Part shown: positions 57,797-64,000 of the stretch, piece after piece
How positions within the stretch are numbered: position 1 is the stretch's first letter
How the letters are laid out: each line of letters starts with the position of its first letter
From: Candidatus Woesearchaeota archaeon
GTDB taxonomy: Archaea > Nanobdellota > Nanobdellia > Woesearchaeales > SM23-78
Length of the DNA: 64,000 nt
Reading direction: 5' to 3'
NCBI GenBank assembly: GCA_016930415.1
Contig: JAFGGS010000005.1
Span: forward strand, 1 to 64,000
Translations under genes and position numbers: made by a program
Notes under the pieces: model-generated
The model's input: only the letters and a program-made list of their open reading frames with translations
Database searches by the model: none
What the model was told of the DNA's origin: nothing

Positions 57797-57840
57797 TGCG
57801 AAGCAGAGACGACTGGGCTAGAAACCCAATGGTTTCTACT

Positions 57841-57932
57841 CTCGGTCGGCGCATCTTGATTTATCAAGATAACGGCGAGCGACCCAAAAACGCTTTTTTT
57901 TTTTTTAAGCGTTTTTGCCTGTCGGTCGGCGC
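57841..57932 (+). repeat. Two further copies of the tRNA-Gly 3' end separated by a hairpin spacer
   Basis: CTCGGTCGGCGCAT at 57784 and 57841, TCGGTCGGCGC at 57922; last copy followed by a T run. Confidence 0.75.
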
Positions 57933-57984
57933 TTTTTTTTTTTTTTTGAAAATCTTTATAAAATGTTCTGGATTATCTAAACTC

Positions 57985-58653
57985 ATGGTTAGCGTTAGCA
58001 AAAGAAGCGTCCTAGTTCTCGATGGGTCTAATTATGTCGGGAAATCAGAAGCCATGAGTCCTCTTATGGAGGTATTCTCAGGTGCGACTGTGATTGCGCA
58101 TCATGGCTGTTATCGGTTGCCTGTCCTGCGATCCCTGGGTGATGATGCTCCAGTGACTGATTTTTCCATAAGATATTCTAAGGTTCCTGGCGAAACCCTG
58201 AAAAACACGAGGCGCTCCCATCTTGAGAGGTTGTTTGAGTCTGTGAGGCTTGCAGATGCCTGCCAAGGCCATGATGTCCTGATCGAAAGGCTCCATCCTT
58301 CAGACTATGTGTATTGGGGGATGATTGCCAGGGGTTGCGGCCTAAGGAATGGGGTGTCTGACTATTCCCGGCTGGAAGAGGAGCTGAACCGCATGGGCGC
58401 TGTCCTTGTGATGCTGACACTTAGCGATGAGGCTTTGAGGCAGAGGATGAGGGCTGATTCCAGGACTGAGAGGAAGGGTGGGCCATCAGAGGCCTTGACT
58501 CCGCTTTGGAATTCACTTGACTTTAACCTGAGAAAGCGGGATTTGTATGAACAGTTCTATGACGAGTCTGGCATGGCTCAGAAGATGATGATTGATACGT
58601 CAGTCCATTGCCCTGAGCAAGTGGCTCAGATGATAATCTCTAGCCTCAGATGA
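57985..58653 (+). CDS. P-loop deoxynucleoside / thymidylate kinase-like protein
   Basis: VLVLDGSNYVGKSEAMSPLMEVF P-loop; HDVLIERLHPSDYVYWG. Confidence 0.65.
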   Translation: MVSVSKRSVLVLDGSNYVGKSEAMSPLMEVFSGATVIAHHGCYRLPVLRSLGDDAPVTDFSIRYSKVPGETLKNTRRSHLERLFESVRLADACQGHDVLIERLHPSDYVYWGMIARGCGLRNGVSDYSRLEEELNRMGAVLVMLTLSDEALRQRMRADSRTERKGGPSEALTPLWNSLDFNLRKRDLYEQFYDESGMAQKMMIDTSVHCPEQVAQMIISSLR

Positions 58654-58733
58654 GATTCTGGTCTTCCAGGATCTTACAGTAATCTTTTTAAAGGGTCTTG
58701 TTGTTCTTTGGATTGCGGCAATAAGTTCTCTTC

Positions 58734-58817
58734 GTGGGCGTGCCGGAGTGGTCAAACGGGATAGGCTTAGGACCTATTGGTTTAGTACCTACGCAGGTTC
58801 GAACCCTGCCGCCCACA
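58734..58817 (+). tRNA. tRNA-Leu (TAG), no intron
   Basis: GTGGGCG/CGCCCAC acceptor, ATAGG-CTTAGGA-CCTAT anticodon arm, GCAGG-TTCGAAC-CCTGC T-arm, long variable arm. Confidence 0.92.
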
Positions 58818-59259
58818 GACGAACTCAGTGAGACTGTGGGCTCAGAGGCGGTTGCCTCTGACAGTCCACCTTTCTTTGAGAACACGCACACTTTTTTGTT
58901 TCTGGCGGCTTCTTGCGAAACATTAATAAAGTGCCTGGGCGGTTTTCTTGTTTTGAGTTGTTTTGACCCTGTCAGGGGCTCGTTGCTACTCGCAAGTTAA
59001 AGGCAGCTGATTCAATAGCTACCTGCGTTTTTAAGCCTTAAAAACGCTCATATCTGGTGATATAGCCGTTCTCTGCGAAAACTTTATAAACAAAACTTAT
59101 TGTTAGAGGCTCACATAGGCAACTCCATAGTCCAAGACAGCGTATGGGGGCTTAAGAATGCGGTTGGTAAAACAACTGCATGAGGCAAACCCCATGGACT
59201 GTATGAGGACCATGGAACAGAGAGGTTACATGTCAAAGAACATGTTTACCAACAAGAGT

Positions 59260-59279
59260 TAAACACGGAGGTGTGTTTA
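59260..59279 (+). promoter_or_regulatory. Hairpin TAAACAC-GGAGGT-GTGTTTA with Shine-Dalgarno in the loop, 1 nt before the S-layer ATG
   Basis: Seven perfect base pairs read directly. Confidence 0.75.
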
Positions 59280-59280
59280 A

Positions 59281-61782
59281 ATGGATATGAAGAAGACAGC
59301 GAAAAAGATAGCAGCTCTGGTTGCAGGAACCACCATGCTGGGCGCCACCATCATGGGAGCAACCGCACTTGACCTGAGCAACTACCCCGCGCCTTTCGTA
59401 TCAGATGGCGTCTTTAGCGGTAAGATCGTAGTAGGAGCGAATGCCGCAACATCAGACGTCGTCGGTGCGATAGACTTGGCGGCTAGCTTGCAGGCAGCGG
59501 CGACCTCCTCAATGGAAGTCGAAGTTCCAGGAGCAGCAGGAGAAGCATCAGTCAGCGGAGACTCAGCAGAGTTCAAGGTAGGATCCGACGTCGTCACGCT
59601 CGGCGAGACCATCGGAAGCGTCAAGTCGACCTTTACATCAAGCGACCTGGCAGCCCTGAAATCAGGAGTCTTAGACACCGGACTTGGCTCAACGCCAGTC
59701 AAGCAGTACATGAAGTTCGACAACACGACGATGTACGTCAAGTACGATGAGAACGACGATGACCAGGTATCAGACTACCTGTACATAGCGTCAGACTCAA
59801 CGCTCTTCGAGTACCACGTTGAGTTCACTGAAGGAGCAGAGTCAGAAGTCGAGACCGACAATGACATGGCAGACCTTCACGGCGAAGTGCTTACCCTCCT
59901 GGGTGCGCCTTTCACCATAGTGGACACCAACAGGAACGCGGCTTCTATCAGCCTGACCCTCCTAGGAGGACAGGTAGCTGACGTACTCAGGGACGGAGAG
60001 ACAAAGACCTACACCATCGACGGAGTAGACTACGAAGTGACCGCAGTCTTCATCTCAAGCACTGGCTCAGCAAAGCTCCAGGTAAACGGAGTGATGTCAA
60101 GAGAGCTAACTGAAGGGAAGACCCAGGTTCTCGGAACTGACGTCACAGTAGGAGTCCAGAGCATCCTGACCAACAACAGGGAAGGAATGGTAGAGTTCTA
60201 CCTCGGAGCAAACAAGCTCGAGCTGACAGACTCGAACCACGAGGACTCAGACTACGCGGCAGGAACCGTCAAGGTGAAGGGAAACAGCGTTGCCAACAAC
60301 CAGCTCATCATAAAGGCGACCAACACGTCGGACAACATAAAGCTGAATTACATCAAGTACAAGGTGTCCAACGATGAGGACCTCTTCATCATGCCAGAAC
60401 ACGGCATGAGAGAAGCGCTTGATGACGACGCAAAGGCAATGCTGGCCGACACCTGGGACCTGAAGTACGCGGGCCTTGTCAAGACCGGCTCGAGCGAGTT
60501 CAAGCTGGACGCAGTGAGCGACCACAGCTACAAGATTGACTTCGAGAACATCAACGGCGACAAGATCAGCTTCCCGTACTTGACCAAGAAGGGCGGAGTC
60601 TTCAAGTTTGGTGATGACGATGACGACCTCATCTTCGAGGAGTCATCTGCTCCAAATGGCGGCACTGCTTGGACAGTCAACGGGACCTTCGTCTCTGACA
60701 ACGACTACTTCATAGTTGCTGACAGGGCGACTGGCGCAGACGAGACAAAGGCAGCGACAAAGGTCTTGAGGTACTCAAGCATCAACGCAGCTGACAACAC
60801 AGTCACCTTCAATGACTTGTCAGGCGGAGAGCTAGTCGTATCCTTCACAGGAGACGAGGGTAGCAGCGCGACAGGAGACCTCATCGTTGACGGAGCATCC
60901 CACACGTTCTACGTGGGCGCATCCGGAACAGACCCTGAGGACTACGCCTTGTCAATAGACCTGGACGGAACCGGCGGAATCGCTAACAACACCGTCATCA
61001 GGCTAGTGACCAAGGGAGGCGCAGTCGTCGACCTAGGCTCAGCAGCGTTGAATTTCGACGCAGCCGGTCCAGTCACAGGACTTGACCTGGTCAACCTGAC
61101 CATCAGGACCACTGCATCCAAGTTCGACGAGTCAAGCGAAGGCGCAGAGACCAGCACTGTGGCAATAGACGAAAGCACAGGAAACACTGTGGACATCTCC
61201 TCAGTTACCCTGGGCGGAACAGTCGCAAGCCTAGTGCAGGACCCAGACAACGACGACTACAGCAGGGGATACACCGACTACGGAGCGCTGTTTGAGCTCT
61301 ACAACCCAAGCAGCTCAACCTCTGCAAGCGAGTTGACAATAAACTACCCAGACACCCAGAGGTACGCGCAGGTGTTCCTCACTGCTGGAACAGTTGAAGT
61401 CAAGGAAGGGGCGATCGGCGAGTCAGGAAAGCTGACCTCAACGACCCTCAACCCAATCGCAGTCGGCCTTGCAGTGCTTGACACAGAAGCCCCTGACGTA
61501 GGATCAGCAAAGATGATCGTCGTCGGTGGACCTTGCGTCAACGTTAAGGCAGCTGAATTGATGGGCAACCCCGCAGACTGTGCAGAAGGATTCACCCCAG
61601 GTAAGGCAGTAATCAAGCTCTTCGAGAGCCAGAACGCCTTGCTTGTCGCTGGATACAGTGCACAGGACACGCTCGGAGCATGCTACGTCCTCGCAGACGC
61701 GGCAGACTACGACTTGTCAGGCGACGAGGTTGAAGTAGTCGTTGCAGACCTGAACACGATAACCGTCAACACGGTTGAGTAA
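59281..61782 (+). CDS. S-layer protein
   Basis: Signal peptide then ALDLSNYPAPFVSDGVFSGKIVVGANAATSDVVGAIDLAASLQ, the archaeal S-layer N-terminal pattern. Confidence 0.9.
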   Translation: MDMKKTAKKIAALVAGTTMLGATIMGATALDLSNYPAPFVSDGVFSGKIVVGANAATSDVVGAIDLAASLQAAATSSMEVEVPGAAGEASVSGDSAEFKVGSDVVTLGETIGSVKSTFTSSDLAALKSGVLDTGLGSTPVKQYMKFDNTTMYVKYDENDDDQVSDYLYIASDSTLFEYHVEFTEGAESEVETDNDMADLHGEVLTLLGAPFTIVDTNRNAASISLTLLGGQVADVLRDGETKTYTIDGVDYEVTAVFISSTGSAKLQVNGVMSRELTEGKTQVLGTDVTVGVQSILTNNREGMVEFYLGANKLELTDSNHEDSDYAAGTVKVKGNSVANNQLIIKATNTSDNIKLNYIKYKVSNDEDLFIMPEHGMREALDDDAKAMLADTWDLKYAGLVKTGSSEFKLDAVSDHSYKIDFENINGDKISFPYLTKKGGVFKFGDDDDDLIFEESSAPNGGTAWTVNGTFVSDNDYFIVADRATGADETKAATKVLRYSSINAADNTVTFNDLSGGELVVSFTGDEGSSATGDLIVDGASHTFYVGASGTDPEDYALSIDLDGTGGIANNTVIRLVTKGGAVVDLGSAALNFDAAGPVTGLDLVNLTIRTTASKFDESSEGAETSTVAIDESTGNTVDISSVTLGGTVASLVQDPDNDDYSRGYTDYGALFELYNPSSSTSASELTINYPDTQRYAQVFLTAGTVEVKEGAIGESGKLTSTTLNPIAVGLAVLDTEAPDVGSAKMIVVGGPCVNVKAAELMGNPADCAEGFTPGKAVIKLFESQNALLVAGYSAQDTLGACYVLADAADYDLSGDEVEVVVADLNTITVNTVE

Positions 61783-61925
61783 ACAGGTCGCTTAGACGCT
61801 AGAACCAAAACAAATTTTTTGATTTTTTCTTTTTTTTCTTCTTCCCTTTTCTCTTTCATAATCATCCATCTCACTCTCAAGGCTATCGAAACATTTATAT
61901 TTCTGGGATTGAGATGGTTAAGTCA

Positions 61926-63833
61926 ATGGTTTCCAGAAAAAGAGGTGTGATGCTAGCAGCAGCACTGGCTGCCTTTCTCCTGTCCATATCCTTAACCTTG
62001 GCGGCAGACACCAAGATATACGACGCCTGGCACTACTCAGGCGACACGTTCACGCTGGACGGACAGGTCTTCCTGGTCACCCACATGAAGCTGGACGACG
62101 ACAGGATAATCCTGCGCGCAGACGACCAGTCATTCGTCATCATGAACGGCACCTGTGAGATGACGAGCGAGAAGAGATACTGCCTAAACAGGATATTCAG
62201 GGACATAGACAACGCAGAGGCAGGGGATCCTATAAAGTTCGAGGCCGGCAGGTTTGTCTACGCAGGCCTGCAGATCCAGATATACAAGAGAGGGGACGTC
62301 CTGACCATGAAGCGGACACTCACGCCCGGAACTCCGATCAAGGACGAGGAAGTCTCTGTGACAGTCACTATAGAGAATCCGACTGACTTCTCAACAGACT
62401 CCTTCAGGTACGAGGACACTTATCCCGAAGGGGTGAGGATAACCTCTGGTGGAGGATACCTTGACAAGACCCTCCACGGAGTCGTCTTTGACGAGAACAT
62501 CCCTCCAAGGACGACCAAGACCCTGGTCTATGGCTTCACAGTAGACTCCTACATCGCGTTCAAGAACTACGCCTCCATGTACTACACCCTGGAAGGCAAG
62601 CAGAGAGGAGCCAACACCTCGACCCTCTCAGTGGACCTTGCAGCTACCAGGCCTTACCTGCTAAGCGCGAGCATCTCCCCTGGAACCGTCGAGACAGGCG
62701 GTGAAGCCACTCTCTCGCTCACAGTCCAGAACAAGAAATGGGACTTGCTCGAGGTGGAGAGCCTGGAGGTTGATGTCCCGCCGCAATACGTCTCCTTCAA
62801 TTATGATCCTGGAACCTTCACTAGGAAGGGCTCCACCTATTCCTGGTCAGGAGCGATCGATGGTGGAGTCTCAAAAAGCCTAAGCGCAAAGCTCAGGCCC
62901 AGCAAGTCAGGGACTTACTCATTCCCAGTCCGCCTCAAGGTGAAGGACTCCAGCGTGAAGTCATACACTGAGAACCGGAACCTCTCATTCACGGCGAGCT
63001 ACAAGGCTCCTGAGCTCATACTCTCAGTCAGGGAGAAGGTGGTGTCTGAGGGAGGGCCTTTCAGGGTCGCTTTCTCAGTGAAGAACAGCAACAAGTACAC
63101 TGGCTTCAAGAACGTGAACGCAATCCTGAATAGCAACATCACGATCGAGGAGAGCGGGATGATAAGCGAAATACTTCCAGGCCAGACCAAGACCCTCTTG
63201 GTCAAGGAGGATTTGGTCGCTCCGAGCGTCGACGCTCAGACCGACTACCTGTTCCGCGCATCAGGCCATTACTATACTACTTTTGGGGAAGAAGGCGACT
63301 TCGAGAAGAGCGACAAGATAACTGTAAAGCCGGTCAACAAGTCAATCTCCCTGACCCAGACCCTGGATAAGACAACTGGATTGAGGGTTGGAGATAACGT
63401 CACAGTGACTGTCAAGGTCGCTCACGCGACAGATGAGATAATAACAGTAGACGTTGGAGACGCTTACTCTCCAGGCCTGCTCTTGAAGGGCGGAAAGGCG
63501 TCTGATAGCATCTCATTCGACAAGTCAGGCACCAAGCAAGCCTACATATACAGCCTGGTGATACCTGAGAACTTCACGACTCCCGAGCTCTATGTCAAGA
63601 CAGAAGCCACCATCAGGGGCAAACCAGGGTTGGTGTGGAAGATGACCGTCCTGCCAGTCAACCTCACGAAGCTGGTGGCAGACTCCCCTGACAGCGCAAG
63701 CACTGGAAGTGGGGACAGCTCTGAACCAGCGGCGCCGCTCAAGCCGACAGTGACCCCTAAGGAGGAAGGCGTCCTGACGAAGATTGTGAATGGCGTGACA
63801 GGCTTCTTCAAGAGACTGTTCGGAGTGGACTGA
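61926..63833 (+). CDS. Secreted/membrane-anchored surface protein with Ig-like (CARDB-type) repeats
   Basis: Signal peptide; repeated VTVTIENPTDFSTDSF / LSLTVQNKKWDLLEV / VAFSVKNSNKYTGFKNV motifs. Confidence 0.75.
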   Translation: MVSRKRGVMLAAALAAFLLSISLTLAADTKIYDAWHYSGDTFTLDGQVFLVTHMKLDDDRIILRADDQSFVIMNGTCEMTSEKRYCLNRIFRDIDNAEAGDPIKFEAGRFVYAGLQIQIYKRGDVLTMKRTLTPGTPIKDEEVSVTVTIENPTDFSTDSFRYEDTYPEGVRITSGGGYLDKTLHGVVFDENIPPRTTKTLVYGFTVDSYIAFKNYASMYYTLEGKQRGANTSTLSVDLAATRPYLLSASISPGTVETGGEATLSLTVQNKKWDLLEVESLEVDVPPQYVSFNYDPGTFTRKGSTYSWSGAIDGGVSKSLSAKLRPSKSGTYSFPVRLKVKDSSVKSYTENRNLSFTASYKAPELILSVREKVVSEGGPFRVAFSVKNSNKYTGFKNVNAILNSNITIEESGMISEILPGQTKTLLVKEDLVAPSVDAQTDYLFRASGHYYTTFGEEGDFEKSDKITVKPVNKSISLTQTLDKTTGLRVGDNVTVTVKVAHATDEIITVDVGDAYSPGLLLKGGKASDSISFDKSGTKQAYIYSLVIPENFTTPELYVKTEATIRGKPGLVWKMTVLPVNLTKLVADSPDSASTGSGDSSEPAAPLKPTVTPKEEGVLTKIVNGVTGFFKRLFGVD

Positions 63834-63876
63834 TAAAGAACAAGGCTAAGGCAAGGGCATTTAGGCCTATTAATCC

Positions 63877-64000
63877 TCATTCTACCTTAAAGGAGCTTAG
63901 CCAGGGTTTCTTGAAGAGGGTTGACTGGGCATCCCTGATGGAGTCCCTACTGCCCTCGATCTGGTAGAGTATCGAGAACGTGTTCTCCTTCTTGTTGAAC
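63877..64000 (-). CDS. 3' end of a CDS truncated by the window edge, product unknown
   Basis: Reads ..FNKKENTFSILYQIEGSRDSIRDAQSTLFKKPWLSSFKVE*. Confidence 0.45.
   Translation of the reverse strand, partial: FNKKENTFSILYQIEGSRDSIRDAQSTLFKKPWLSSFKVE

Noticed and set aside
57561-57854. Minus-strand 97-aa ORF across tRNA-Gly
   Set aside because: Overlaps a convincing tRNA and its repeats on the opposite strand; spurious.
57893-57950. Long T runs suggesting sequencing or assembly error
   Set aside because: They flank perfect hairpins and fit archaeal terminators; error cannot be excluded but is not required.

Overview
This 64 kb window looks like a gene-dense archaeal chromosome segment. Supporting markers are DNA topoisomerase VI, Nop5/fibrillarin, aRF1, aIF5A, L40e, Nmd3, TFS, SecD/SecF, class III signal-peptide pilins, an S-layer protein and intron-containing tRNAs. 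Several short or split archaeal proteins suggest a DPANN-like lineage; that is inference. Most genes are housekeeping: pyrimidine and purine nucleotide metabolism (carAB, pyrE, pyrF, pyrG, purF, a purD-like gene, prs, dCMP deaminase, a ThyX-like gene, nucleotide kinases), translation, secretion and the cell surface. The main unusual observations are: (1) an intein with LAGLIDADG-like motifs in the ATP-binding SRGQQGIG motif of topoisomerase VI subunit B; (2) 3' ends of RNA or protein genes (tRNA-Asn, tRNA-Ile, tRNA-Gly, aIF5A) repeated a few tens of bases downstream, separated by spacers with perfect short hairpins, plus T-loop interruptions; (3) a short interspersed element, CGCGCTC-N14/16-TGGCGCAG, found in the tRNA-Asn intron, in the T-loop insert of a partial tRNA-Asn copy, and downstream of aIF5A; (4) an overlapping three-gene set of a MetRS-like protein without HIGH/KMSKS, an S66 (LD-carboxypeptidase/MccF-like) peptidase and a small protein; (5) a ThyX-like / ParB-like / TMK-HAD fusion locus; (6) a structured S-layer mRNA leader with the Shine-Dalgarno in a hairpin loop; (7) a palindrome shared upstream of carA and purF. 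No CRISPR array, rRNA or transposase was seen. All calls come from reading the sequence; no database search was run.
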